19,948 nucleotides of DNA from an uncultured Actinomycetes bacterium (GTDB taxonomy: Bacteria > Actinomycetota > Actinomycetes > S36-B12 > UBA5976): contig CAIYGJ010000214.1 of the NCBI GenBank assembly GCA_903925705.1, positions 1 to 19,948 of the forward strand, written 5' to 3'. Of the stretch, positions 6,415 through 14,035 are shown one piece after another; position 1 is the first letter of the stretch; each line of letters starts with the position of its first letter. A program made the translations under genes and the position numbers. Under the pieces are notes generated by a model. The model was not told the origin of the DNA and made no database searches. It saw nothing but the letters and a program-made list of their open reading frames with translations.

Positions 6415-9153
6415 ATGGATCGTCGAGTAAAAATCTCTACTGTAGGAGCGCTTTTTGCTGCGCTTGCAGGTAGTACTTTGGCAGGTTCGCCAGCTTTCGC
6501 GCTGGAACCAAAGCCAGTTTATGTAGCTTCAACAAATGCAGCTGCTACTGTTAACCAAATTTTGGCCAGTGGTGATTCCGTAGCCGGCTCAGCCCAGTGG
6601 CAGGGTATTCCAGATGGCATGGGCGCTGTAAAGAACCCAAACGGAACCGTTTCGGTTTTCGTTAACCATGAACTCTCAGCTAATGATGCTTTCGTTGGCA
6701 AACTTGAGCGTGCATACGGTGGTTACGGTACAACAATTTCCAAGGTAACAACCAACAGTGCAGGCACTGCTGTTACCAAAATTGAATCTGCCATCAAGAA
6801 GGTTACCTACTTCGATTATGAAGCAGGCGCTCATGGCGACACTCCAGGCGCACCAAACGGCGCAGCTGATGCTGATTCATTCAGCACACCAAACCACTCG
6901 ACAGCTCTTAACCGTTTTTGCTCAGCGACACTAGTTGATGTCTCATCTCTATCGACAGCACGCAGCGAGTACCAAAAGAAGACTAAGTCTGAAGTACGTA
7001 AGGTAAATGTTCGTTACGTAATCGAGGTAAACGGCAAGACTCAGACCGTAGTTGGTAAAGAAAAGAAGAAAGTTTCAGTTACTTACTACAAGAACACCAA
7101 GGGTAAGTGGACTACAAAGAAGTCAAAGAGTCGCGTTACTTATGGCACGACAGATCCAATCTTCCTTACAGGTGAAGAAGGCTCCGACGAGTCTCGCGTA
7201 TTTGGTTTAAACACCCGTACTGGCGAACTAGTTCAGCTTCCAAAGCTTGGTCTAGGCGCTACTGAAAACATTTCAGTAGCAGCTGGAACTGGCAAAACAA
7301 CAATTGCAATGGTTGGCGAAGATGGCGACGTAGCCGATAGCCAGTTGTACATGTACAAGGGAACCAAGAGCACCACGGGAACTTGGTACGAAAAGGCCGG
7401 ACTTGCTAATGGACAACAGCATGTTGCAAGCATCTCCAGCTTGGTAAACGTAGCAACAACCCTTCCTTCAACTACTGCTGTTGCTGCTAACGCAGCAATC
7501 ACCAATGACGTGATTGCTCGTGCAACTCTGGACCGCAAGGTAGTTTCTTCAGCTCTTCGTGGCAATCGCACAATCACATCTACTAACTTTGCAATTGCAA
7601 GCGGTGTAGCAACTGTGACTGCTGCGAACAGCTTCGTTGCTGGCGAAGTAGTTGCAATTGCAGGCCTTAGCGCCAATGCAGCAACTGGGCTAAAGGTGGG
7701 CGAAGTGAAGCTTCTATCCGCTACTGCAACCACATACACATTTGCAACAGATGGCGATACTGAAGCATCTGCTGCAAACACAAGCATTGTTGCAACCCCA
7801 GCTGCTAACCGCGTTTTGGTTACAACTGCAACCGCACACAACCTACTCGAAGGTGACAAAGTTTCGATCACTTTCGCAGGAGAAATTTCCGGTCAGTACG
7901 TTGTAACTGGAGCTCCTTCAACCACGAAGTTCACAGTTGATACCGTCAGCACAACTCCAAGTGTTTTCGCAATCACTGGTGATTCACGTGCTAACCGCGT
8001 TCTAGACGTTGAATTCAAGAAGATCAACACCAACCAATCAGGTGTTGCTCAGCAGACCACTGCGAAGGCATTGGGAACTGAATTCTCCCGCGTAGAAGAC
8101 GCAACCTTCAACCCAATGAACAAGAATGAGTTCTTCTTCGTAACTACTCAGTCAGACTCAGACGGTACAGGTTGGACTGCCAACGCAACAGGAACTGGCG
8201 CAACTGTAAACAGCCCGGCTGTTAAAGAAGCTAACGCCACACCTGCTCGTGATGGTGGCGCAGTTTGGAAGCTCACATACGTTAATGTGAACCAGCCAGA
8301 ATTGGGTGCCACTTTGGACCTAGTACTCAACGGTTCCGAAGCACCAACAAACGATGCAGCTATCAAGATCAACAAGTTGGATAACATAACCATCTCAAAC
8401 GATGGCACCGTGGCCTTCCTTCAAGAAGATCCAGGTGGCAATGACCATGTTGCTCGACTACTTGCAGTTCGTTTGTCAGATGGCAAGCTAGTCTCAGTTG
8501 CTGCCTTCGATGCCAACATGTTTGGTGTTGCCGGCACAGCTGGAAACGCAGATGCGTACATGACTAACGATGAAGAATCCTCCGGTGTATTTGACGCAAC
8601 GAAGTTGTTCGGTGGTACCGGATCAACATTCATGTTCAATGCTCAAGTTCACCCGGTTACTACATTGGGTGGTCTGAACTCTTCATCTAAAGGTCTGTCA
8701 TTTGCTGCAGATCCTCAGAAGGCTACAGCTACTGCATTACTACGCCCTGACTTGCGCACTAAGGCAGTCAGCGTAGTGATAAATGCAGTAACTGTTGCTG
8801 CTGAAGCATCCTCAGGTTCGACTGTTGTTTACAACCGAGACATGACACTAACTGTTGCTGATGGCACAAAGGTTGCGGCCAATGACACCATCAACGTCAG
8901 TGGACTAACCCGGGCACATAACGGTACCTATGCTGTGAAGTCAGTAACCGGTAACGATGTTGTGGTCAGTTTGTACTCTGGCAAATCAGCTAGCATCTCG
9001 GCATCAACGTACGCCAACCCGGCAATAGTTGGAGCCTCTCCAAAACTATGGGTTAGCGATGCTGACGAAGACTTGGCAATCAAGGACGCAATCAACGAAG
9101 GTGGATCTCTATACACCTTGAAGATTGCCTCCCTACAGGCCTTGTTCAACTAA
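6415..9153 (+). CDS. Secreted PhoX-family (DUF839) phosphatase-like protein with inserted beta modules
   Basis: 912-residue exported protein, probably releasing phosphate from organic phosphoesters outside the cell. A signal peptide (1-29: RR-containing start, hydrophobic core, SPAFA) precedes the mature chain. PhoX/DUF839 blocks run through it: GIPDGMGA...VFVNHE (65-86), FLTGEEGSDESRVFGLNTRTGEL (split block 250-272), ATENISV (282-288), FSRVEDATFNP (558-567), DNITISNDGTVAFLQEDPGGNDHVAR (block 656-681) and NDEESSGVFDATK (718-730). Between these lie a Lys-rich insert (about 182-243) and beta-rich modules (about 390-530 and 785-865). Family members are usually far shorter. ATG 6415 is chosen because AGGAGAGG (6396-6403) precedes it and the signal peptide begins there; an in-frame start at 6166 would overlap gpmA. 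A PHO box upstream and pst genes downstream support phosphate-starvation use. Enzyme activity is inferred, not shown. Confidence 0.8.
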   Translation: MDRRVKISTVGALFAALAGSTLAGSPAFALEPKPVYVASTNAAATVNQILASGDSVAGSAQWQGIPDGMGAVKNPNGTVSVFVNHELSANDAFVGKLERAYGGYGTTISKVTTNSAGTAVTKIESAIKKVTYFDYEAGAHGDTPGAPNGAADADSFSTPNHSTALNRFCSATLVDVSSLSTARSEYQKKTKSEVRKVNVRYVIEVNGKTQTVVGKEKKKVSVTYYKNTKGKWTTKKSKSRVTYGTTDPIFLTGEEGSDESRVFGLNTRTGELVQLPKLGLGATENISVAAGTGKTTIAMVGEDGDVADSQLYMYKGTKSTTGTWYEKAGLANGQQHVASISSLVNVATTLPSTTAVAANAAITNDVIARATLDRKVVSSALRGNRTITSTNFAIASGVATVTAANSFVAGEVVAIAGLSANAATGLKVGEVKLLSATATTYTFATDGDTEASAANTSIVATPAANRVLVTTATAHNLLEGDKVSITFAGEISGQYVVTGAPSTTKFTVDTVSTTPSVFAITGDSRANRVLDVEFKKINTNQSGVAQQTTAKALGTEFSRVEDATFNPMNKNEFFFVTTQSDSDGTGWTANATGTGATVNSPAVKEANATPARDGGAVWKLTYVNVNQPELGATLDLVLNGSEAPTNDAAIKINKLDNITISNDGTVAFLQEDPGGNDHVARLLAVRLSDGKLVSVAAFDANMFGVAGTAGNADAYMTNDEESSGVFDATKLFGGTGSTFMFNAQVHPVTTLGGLNSSSKGLSFAADPQKATATALLRPDLRTKAVSVVINAVTVAAEASSGSTVVYNRDMTLTVADGTKVAANDTINVSGLTRAHNGTYAVKSVTGNDVVVSLYSGKSASISASTYANPAIVGASPKLWVSDADEDLAIKDAINEGGSLYTLKIASLQALFN

Positions 9154-9168
9154 CTAAAGCGAAATAGC

Positions 9169-9208
9169 AGGCGAATCGGTAGTCAAGAAATTGGCTACCG
9201 ATTCGCCT
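9169..9208 (+). terminator. Long perfect hairpin after the PhoX-family gene
   Basis: AGGCGAATCGGTAG (9169-9182) pairs exactly with CTACCGATTCGCCT (9195-9208). The bases between can extend the stem by four more pairs (one a G-U wobble), leaving a GAAA tetraloop. The result is an 18-bp stem starting 16 bases after the stop codon. The bases that follow (CTTCGTTGC) are only mildly T-rich, so it may be an incomplete terminator or an RNA-stabilising hairpin that lets some transcription continue into pstC. Confidence 0.7.
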
Positions 9209-9269
9209 CTTCGTTGCAATCTGCCTTGTAAGAATTGAACGCGCGTGAGCTACTCAAAAGGAAAAGTTA

Positions 9270-10265
9270 ATGACCAGCACCTTGGAGCTTGAACCAAAAC
9301 CCCAAGCCATCACCATCCTGCGGACTAAAGGTGATCGGATCTTTCGTGGGATACTCATTGTTGGTGGCCTTGTTGCCTTTTTAGTACTTGCTGGAATTTT
9401 CGGTTACTTAGCGCAAAGCGCTGCTCCAGTCCTGCAAGCTTTTGGATTTCATTTTTTCACAGATAGTTCTTGGTATGCCGGTGATGGTTTGTTGCCATCC
9501 GAGGGTTCAATTGATCCACCAACTTTTGGAATGTTGCCAATGTTGTGGGGATCAGTACTAATCGCAATAATCTCGGTTGGCATCGCGTTGCCACTTGGTG
9601 TTGGAATTGCATTAAGCATTGTGTATTTATTGCCCAAGCGAACAATTTTTGGTTTCACCCTATTTATTGATTTAGTTGCAGCGATCCCTTCCATTGTCTT
9701 TGGACTCTGGGGATTCTTTGTTTTGGTTCCGCACGGTGTGCTCTGGGCAAGTTGGCTAAATGAAAAACTCGGATTTATCCCAATTTTTAGTGTGCAATTT
9801 GAGGCATTCGAACAAAGCCCATTCATGGCTGGCCTGGTACTTGCAATTATGATTACGCCGATTGTTGCTGTAGTTTCGCGTCAGATTTTCGCGCTTGTTC
9901 CCCCTGACTTAATTAATGCAGCGCAAGCTTTGGGTGGCTCGCGCTGGACCATAATTCGAGATGTAGTTCTGCCGTTTAGCCGAGGTGGAATTATCGGCGG
10001 AGCGATGTTGGGACTAGGACGAGCGTTAGGTGAAACTGTTGCAGTGTTCTTCGTGTTGCAGTTGTTCTTCGACGAAGTCAACTGGTACCGAATTTTGGAG
10101 AGCTCTGGTGGATCAGTAGCGTCTCTTATCATCGCCAAGTTTGGTGAAGCCGGACCGCTAGAAATCAGTGCGCTCTTTGCGGCCGGCCTAGCGCTATTTG
10201 TAATTACCCTGCTAGCCAACGCGGCAGCAGCAATTTTGGTAAATTCGAGTAAGGGCAAGAAATGA
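9270..10265 (+). CDS. pstC: Phosphate ABC transporter permease PstC
   Basis: One of two membrane subunits of the high-affinity phosphate importer. The 331-residue protein has hydrophobic helices at about 27-48, 92-120, 133-155, 185-208, 240-266 and 300-325, and the binding-protein-dependent permease EAA-type loop (LINAAQALGGSRWTIIRDVV, 214-233), which contacts PstB. The following GRALGETVAVFF (250-261) is typical of PstC. A Shine-Dalgarno AAAGGA (9257-9262) precedes ATG 9270. It overlaps pstA by 4 bp (ATGA), ensuring coupled synthesis. No PHO box or convincing promoter was found in the 116 bp upstream, so expression may come by read-through from the PhoX-family gene past the hairpin at 9169-9208. 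PstC being first, ahead of PstS, is an unusual order. Confidence 0.94.
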   Translation: MTSTLELEPKPQAITILRTKGDRIFRGILIVGGLVAFLVLAGIFGYLAQSAAPVLQAFGFHFFTDSSWYAGDGLLPSEGSIDPPTFGMLPMLWGSVLIAIISVGIALPLGVGIALSIVYLLPKRTIFGFTLFIDLVAAIPSIVFGLWGFFVLVPHGVLWASWLNEKLGFIPIFSVQFEAFEQSPFMAGLVLAIMITPIVAVVSRQIFALVPPDLINAAQALGGSRWTIIRDVVLPFSRGGIIGGAMLGLGRALGETVAVFFVLQLFFDEVNWYRILESSGGSVASLIIAKFGEAGPLEISALFAAGLALFVITLLANAAAAILVNSSKGKK

Positions 10266-11314
10266 CATCAACAGTAAAGTCACCCGCCCGAAAACCATGG
10301 GACGCTAAAGATAGCGGTTACCGCTACCAACAGTTACTTGTGCATGTGGGAACTCCGCTATTAGCCGCTCTAATTGTTTTCGTTTCCGGAATCCGTGGTG
10401 GATCTGGATTGTTTTTTACTTGGCTTGGTTTGCACCTGATCACAGGTGCGTTACTTGCAAAGTTTGGTCGTAAGAAATCCACGATTGCTAACTCTTCAAT
10501 GGAAATTCTGTTGGTCGCGAGTTTAATTTTATTCGTAAGTGCGGCGCTTTCAGTTTTGCTACCGGTTTTCATCAAAGGAATCTCTGCATTTTCGTCGAAC
10601 CTGCTTTTCCAAGATGCGGCAACAGTTGAACCTGGTGCTGAGTTGATAAATGGTGGAATTCTCCACGCAATTTTGGGAACCGTCATAATTGTTATTTTGG
10701 CCTCGGTTATATCTATCCCAATTGGAATTTTGGCCGCTTTGTATGTAACCGAAGTTCGCGGCAGATTGACACCATATGTCAGGTTCTTTGTGCAAGCTAT
10801 GTCTGGCGTACCATCAATCGTCGCTGGTCTATTTGTTTACGCCGCACTAATTGTCACTGGAGTACTGTCATTCTCTGGAGTGTCTGGCGCAATCGCTCTT
10901 TCGATTCTTATGTTGCCTACTGTTGCCAGAACTGCAGAAGAAGTTTTATTGCTAGTGCCAGACGACTTGCGCTCTGCGGCTTTGGCTCTGGGTGCCACCC
11001 AGCGAAAAGTAGTTCGCATGGTGGTTTTACCTTCAGCTGGAGCCGGCCTTGTTACCGCGTCGATTCTTGGAGTTGCCAGAGTAACCGGTGAAACTGCGCC
11101 CCTATTGTTAACTGCATTCGGGTCGACTGCAGTTAACACCAATCCGTTTAGCGAGCCAATGTCTGCTTTACCTATCTACATCTTCACCCAGATGTTGCTT
11201 GGAACCGATAACGATGTGGCTCGCGCCTGGTTTGCCTGCATGGTGCTTCTCACTATGGTTGGAGTTTTATTTGGAACCGCCAGATTGCTCGTCAACCGAC
11301 GAAGCCTGAAATAA
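10262..11314 (+). CDS. pstA: Phosphate ABC transporter permease PstA
   Basis: Second membrane subunit of the phosphate importer, pairing with PstC. The 350-residue protein is somewhat longer than many PstA proteins because of an extra N-terminal part (about 1-75) with hydrophobic stretches at 26-43 and 49-67, ahead of the usual permease core. The core shows helices near 82-103, 133-162, 176-200, 207-222 and 320-341, the EAA-type loop DLRSAALALGATQRKVVRMV (235-254) and the PstA-typical GVARVTGETAPLLL (270-283). The start codon lies in the ATGA overlap with pstC. Its stop is only 5 bp before the first unit of the PHO box that serves pstS, so pstS can be transcribed both by read-through and independently. 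Confidence 0.94.
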   Translation: MTSTVKSPARKPWDAKDSGYRYQQLLVHVGTPLLAALIVFVSGIRGGSGLFFTWLGLHLITGALLAKFGRKKSTIANSSMEILLVASLILFVSAALSVLLPVFIKGISAFSSNLLFQDAATVEPGAELINGGILHAILGTVIIVILASVISIPIGILAALYVTEVRGRLTPYVRFFVQAMSGVPSIVAGLFVYAALIVTGVLSFSGVSGAIALSILMLPTVARTAEEVLLLVPDDLRSAALALGATQRKVVRMVVLPSAGAGLVTASILGVARVTGETAPLLLTAFGSTAVNTNPFSEPMSALPIYIFTQMLLGTDNDVARAWFACMVLLTMVGVLFGTARLLVNRRSLK

Positions 11315-11319
11315 ATTAG

Positions 11320-11337
11320 GTTAACCAAAAGTTCACC
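11320..11337 (+). promoter_or_regulatory. PHO box upstream of pstS
   Basis: GTTAACC (11320-11326) and GTTCACC (11331-11337) are spaced exactly 11 bp start to start; GTTCACC is a perfect Streptomyces-type PHO unit. A weak third unit follows in phase (TAGCCTT, 11342-11348). A TATATT -10 element at 11372-11377 predicts a start near 11384 and a leader of about 55 nt before pstS. This is the clearest PHO box in the window. Confidence 0.75.
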
Positions 11338-11402
11338 TAAGTAGCCTTTATTTGTAAGGCAATAGACAACTTATATTCGGGTAACTAACCTAAATTCTGT
11401 AC

Positions 11403-11420
11403 TGGTAATTGGAATTACCA
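11403..11420 (+). repeat. Palindrome in the pstS leader
   Basis: TGGTAATTGGAATTACCA has perfect 8-base arms around GG. As RNA it can form a 7-bp stem with a TGGA loop, ending 7 bases before the Shine-Dalgarno site AAAGGAG (11428-11434). By position it lies within the predicted leader. It could stabilise the mRNA, tune translation, or be a DNA operator; the sequence does not decide. Confidence 0.5.
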
Positions 11421-11439
11421 TCCTATGAAAGGAGTAAGC

Positions 11440-12507
11440 ATGGCAAAGCGCCTGCTAACGTCAATCGTTTCCCTGGGGTTTGTTACCTCAGTTCTTATAG
11501 CTTCACCAGCTCAGGCTGATGCCGCCAACCTAAAGGGTGCCGGATCCTCCTTCGCTAACAAATTTATTACTTCCTGTGCAGTAGCAGACCCAGCAACCGC
11601 TGTTGCCTACAACCCAGCAGGTTCCGGAACGGGCCGTAGCTCGTTTTCCAACGCAACTGTTGATTTCGGCGCATCCGATGCAGCTAGCTCACTTACTCTT
11701 ACAGCTGGTCGTGCCGGCGGAAGTTACTCCTACGTTCCTGTAGTAGGTGGACCAATCGCAGCTCTTTACACAGTTCCAGGAATCACAAATGGTCAGCTTC
11801 GCCTTGACGCTGATGCAATTGCCCGAATCCTTTCCGGCAATGTAACCAAGTGGAATGACCCAGTCATCGCAAAATTGCAGACTGCAGCTGTTGCAAAGAA
11901 GCTACCTAAGAACGCAATTCGCGTAGTTTACCGCTCAGCATCTTCTGGAACTTCAGAAAACTTGACTGACTACTTACGTCAGAATGTTCCATCCGTATGG
12001 ACCAAGGCAAAGAACGGAACAATCGCTTCGGGAAATCCTGCAGGCAGAATGCCACTTGGATCAATCGGCGCTGCAAACTCACAAGCACTTGTATCAACTG
12101 TAAAGTCGACCAAGTTCTCATTCGGTTACGCAGATCTATCTGATGCAATCTCCTCAAAGGTTCCATTTGCAACAATCAAGAATGCAAATGGCGAATGGGT
12201 TGCACCTACTACTACTGCATCTGCTAAATTCCTAGAATCATTCAGTGGTGCATCCGGATTCAACTCAACAACCGGTGCAATGACACTGAACTTCACCAAG
12301 CAAATCGCTGGTGCATACAACATGTCCTTAGTGACCTACGCAATCGTAGACAAGGGATCATCGAGTGCTAAAGCAGTACAGGTTGAAGCATTTGTTAAGT
12401 ACATGCTTAATACCTGTGGACCAGAAAAGGGTGCAGCCCTTGGCTACGCACCAATTTCAGGCACCTTGCTAACAAAGGCCAACGCAATTGCTGAAGGCAT
12501 CAGCTAG
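11440..12507 (+). CDS. pstS: Phosphate ABC transporter substrate-binding protein PstS
   Basis: Extracytoplasmic protein that captures phosphate and delivers it to PstC-PstA. The 355-residue precursor has a signal peptide ending SPAQA about residue 26, then the mature start DAANLKGAGSSFANKF. Phosphate-binding loops typical of PstS are visible: GAGSSFA (33-39), NPAGSGTGRSSF (58-69), DFGASDA (75-81) and YRSASSGTSENL (164-175). ATG 11440 is preferred to the one at 11425 because AAAGGAG lies 5 bases before it and overlaps the upstream candidate. There is no cysteine at the signal-peptide end, so it is not an obvious lipoprotein, which is unusual for a Gram-positive binding protein. A PHO box precedes it and a strong terminator follows. 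Confidence 0.95.
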   Translation: MAKRLLTSIVSLGFVTSVLIASPAQADAANLKGAGSSFANKFITSCAVADPATAVAYNPAGSGTGRSSFSNATVDFGASDAASSLTLTAGRAGGSYSYVPVVGGPIAALYTVPGITNGQLRLDADAIARILSGNVTKWNDPVIAKLQTAAVAKKLPKNAIRVVYRSASSGTSENLTDYLRQNVPSVWTKAKNGTIASGNPAGRMPLGSIGAANSQALVSTVKSTKFSFGYADLSDAISSKVPFATIKNANGEWVAPTTTASAKFLESFSGASGFNSTTGAMTLNFTKQIAGAYNMSLVTYAIVDKGSSSAKAVQVEAFVKYMLNTCGPEKGAALGYAPISGTLLTKANAIAEGIS

Positions 12508-12538
12508 TAAGTACTCTCACTAGCCGCTAGACAAGTGG

Positions 12539-12572
12539 AACCCCCTCTGAATCAGTTGATTTAGAGGGGGTT
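12539..12572 (+). terminator. Strong hairpin terminator after pstS
   Basis: AACCCCCTCTGAATC (12539-12553) pairs with GATTTAGAGGGGGTT (12558-12572), 15 bp including one G-U wobble, around a 4-nt loop AGTT. Two further Ts follow partly as a tail (TCCCGCTTTTATGG). It lies 31 bp after the pstS stop and separates pstS from pstB, which has its own PHO box beyond it. Confidence 0.85.
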
Positions 12573-12628
12573 TCCCGCTTTTATGGACTATTGATAAAGC
12601 GACAAAGGCCATATCTGCAGACTAATAA

Positions 12629-12668
12629 GTTCACTATTTGTTCACTTAAGGCGACCTAAAGCGTTAAC
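12629..12668 (+). promoter_or_regulatory. PHO box upstream of pstB
   Basis: Four units lie in an 11-bp phase: GTTCACT (12629-12635), GTTCACT (12640-12646), GCGACCT (12651-12657, degenerate) and CGTTAAC (12662-12668, shifted match). The first two are identical and differ from GTTCACC by one base. A TAGCCT hexamer near 12679-12684 is a possible -10. This explains how pstB can be expressed beyond the pstS terminator. Confidence 0.72.
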
Positions 12669-12680
12669 AGGGCGCTGTTA
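12665..12680 (+). repeat. Small inverted repeat downstream of the pstB PHO box
   Basis: TAACAG (12665-12670), GGCG, CTGTTA (12675-12680): perfect 6-bp arms overlapping the last PHO unit and the possible -10. It may be an additional protein site or coincidence. Confidence 0.25.
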
Positions 12681-12727
12681 GCCTCACGATTACCAACTTT
12701 AAATCTTTAGAAAGCGAGCTACCCAAA

Positions 12728-13549
12728 GTGGAAGTTTCACTAGATACTCAAACAGCAACGACTACACAGTTGCTTAATGGCGAAGCCCACCTTGAAGCGC
12801 GCAACATCAACGTATGGTTCAGCGGAAAGCACGTTCTAGCTGACGTCAATTTACAATTTCCTAAAAACTCAGTCACCGCATTGATTGGTCCAAGTGGCTG
12901 CGGAAAGTCAACATTTATTCGCACTCTCGACAGAATGCACGAACTAATTCCAGGTGCACAATTATCTGGTGAAGTGTTGTTCAACGGAAAAGATATCTAC
13001 GGTCCAGCAATTGACCCAATTTCAGTACGTTTAGACATCGGAATGGTGTTTCAAAAACCAAACCCATTCCCGACCATGACAATTCGTGAGAACGTTCTTT
13101 CTGGTTTGAAACTTTCTGGACGTAAAGTTCGCAATGAAGATTCACTTGTAGAAAGTTGCATCACTCGCGCCAGCCTTTGGCCAGAAGTGAAAGATCGCTT
13201 GAATTCCAGCGCTGGTTCACTTTCCGGTGGACAGCAACAACGACTATGTATCGCACGTTCACTAGCACTTGATCCAGAAGTTCTGCTTATGGACGAGCCA
13301 TGCTCAGCACTTGATCCAGGTTCTACTCGCCGCATCGAAGCGACGATTCGCGAACTTTCCGAATCAATGACCGTCGTTATTGTTACTCACAACATGCAGC
13401 AGGCTCAACGAGTATCTGATCAAACCGCATTCTTCCTAGCTGAAGAAGGCGAACCAGGTTACGTTGTGGAGTTCGGTCCAACTGACAGCTTGTTTAGTGC
13501 TCCGAATGATCCACGCACCGAAGATTACGTAAACGGTCGCTTCGGGTAA
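12728..13549 (+). CDS. pstB: Phosphate ABC transporter ATP-binding protein PstB
   Basis: ATPase subunit that drives phosphate uptake through PstC-PstA from the cytoplasmic side. The 273-residue protein carries Walker A GPSGCGKS (54-61), the Q-loop MVFQKPNPFP (106-115) whose KPNPFP is PstB-typical, signature LSGGQ (165-169), Walker B VLLMDE (185-190) and the H-loop histidine (221, VTHNMQQA). An N-terminal tail of about 20 residues precedes the ABC fold. The start is GTG 12728 with only a weak purine-rich stretch upstream (AGAAAGCGAG). Transcription likely starts from the PHO box at 12629-12668. The stop lies 3 bp from the convergent YbjN-gene stop, with no terminator between. Confidence 0.96.
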   Translation: MEVSLDTQTATTTQLLNGEAHLEARNINVWFSGKHVLADVNLQFPKNSVTALIGPSGCGKSTFIRTLDRMHELIPGAQLSGEVLFNGKDIYGPAIDPISVRLDIGMVFQKPNPFPTMTIRENVLSGLKLSGRKVRNEDSLVESCITRASLWPEVKDRLNSSAGSLSGGQQQRLCIARSLALDPEVLLMDEPCSALDPGSTRRIEATIRELSESMTVVIVTHNMQQAQRVSDQTAFFLAEEGEPGYVVEFGPTDSLFSAPNDPRTEDYVNGRFG

Positions 13550-13552
13550 GTA

Positions 13553-14035
13553 TTAGTCACTAATTATGTGACGAAATGCCTCAAGGTTTGCAAGATCCAT
13601 GCCATTGCTGGTTCGCCAGGCCCATTCCCGCTCGATGGCGGACTTGAAACCAAGTTCCAGCAGGATGTTGAACGAGTTGTCACTGGTTTGTAGCATCACG
13701 CCAAGTAATTGATCTATTTGATCAAGGTCAACTGTGGTAATCGGCAGCGTACCAGATAGATAAATGTCACCCAAGTGATCCAGGCAGTAGTTGACCACCA
13801 GTAATTTTCGATTCTGCTCAAGTATCCAGCGATAGACCGCTTCATGGTTTTCATCGGGATTGCGAGCCACAAAGCTTTCGATCTTGAAAATTGTGTCACC
13901 AATTGTCATTGCCACATTTACAAACTGCTTGTTTGTTCCCGGCAGCGAAACCACGACAGTTTTTTCGCCAGCTAACTCAAATTGCACATCTTGCGACGCT
14001 AGGTACTCCGTCACATCTGAAATGGAAAGTTTCAT
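13553..14035 (-). CDS. YbjN domain-containing protein
   Basis: 160-residue cytoplasmic protein resembling the YbjN family (type III secretion chaperone-like fold), found next to mshA in actinobacteria (Rv0487 in Mycobacterium). It has no signal peptide or membrane segment. Recognisable stretches are the N-terminal helix and strands ending VVVSLPGTNKQFVNV (27-41), a central FKIESFVARNPDENHEAVYRWILEQN region split over about 50-75, and LPITTVDLDQIDQLL (97-111). Its biochemical role is not established. The ATG overlaps the mshA stop by 4 bp (ATGA), so it is coupled to mshA and lies last in a phoU-mshA-ybjN run. Its stop codon is 3 bp from that of pstB. Confidence 0.82.
   Translation of the reverse strand: MKLSISDVTEYLASQDVQFELAGEKTVVVSLPGTNKQFVNVAMTIGDTIFKIESFVARNPDENHEAVYRWILEQNRKLLVVNYCLDHLGDIYLSGTLPITTVDLDQIDQLLGVMLQTSDNSFNILLELGFKSAIEREWAWRTSNGMDLANLEAFRHIISD

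Noticed and set aside
7233..7871. 212-residue open frame on the minus strand inside the PhoX-family gene
   Set aside because: It lies wholly antisense to a clear signal-peptide-bearing protein and has low-complexity Ala/Val/Thr content expected from the reverse of Ala/Thr-rich codons, with no recognisable motif.
9229..9250. Possible PHO-like units upstream of pstC (ATTGAAC, CGTGAGC)
   Set aside because: Each matches only five of seven positions and the spacing is 10 rather than 11 bp, so it is not distinguishable from chance.
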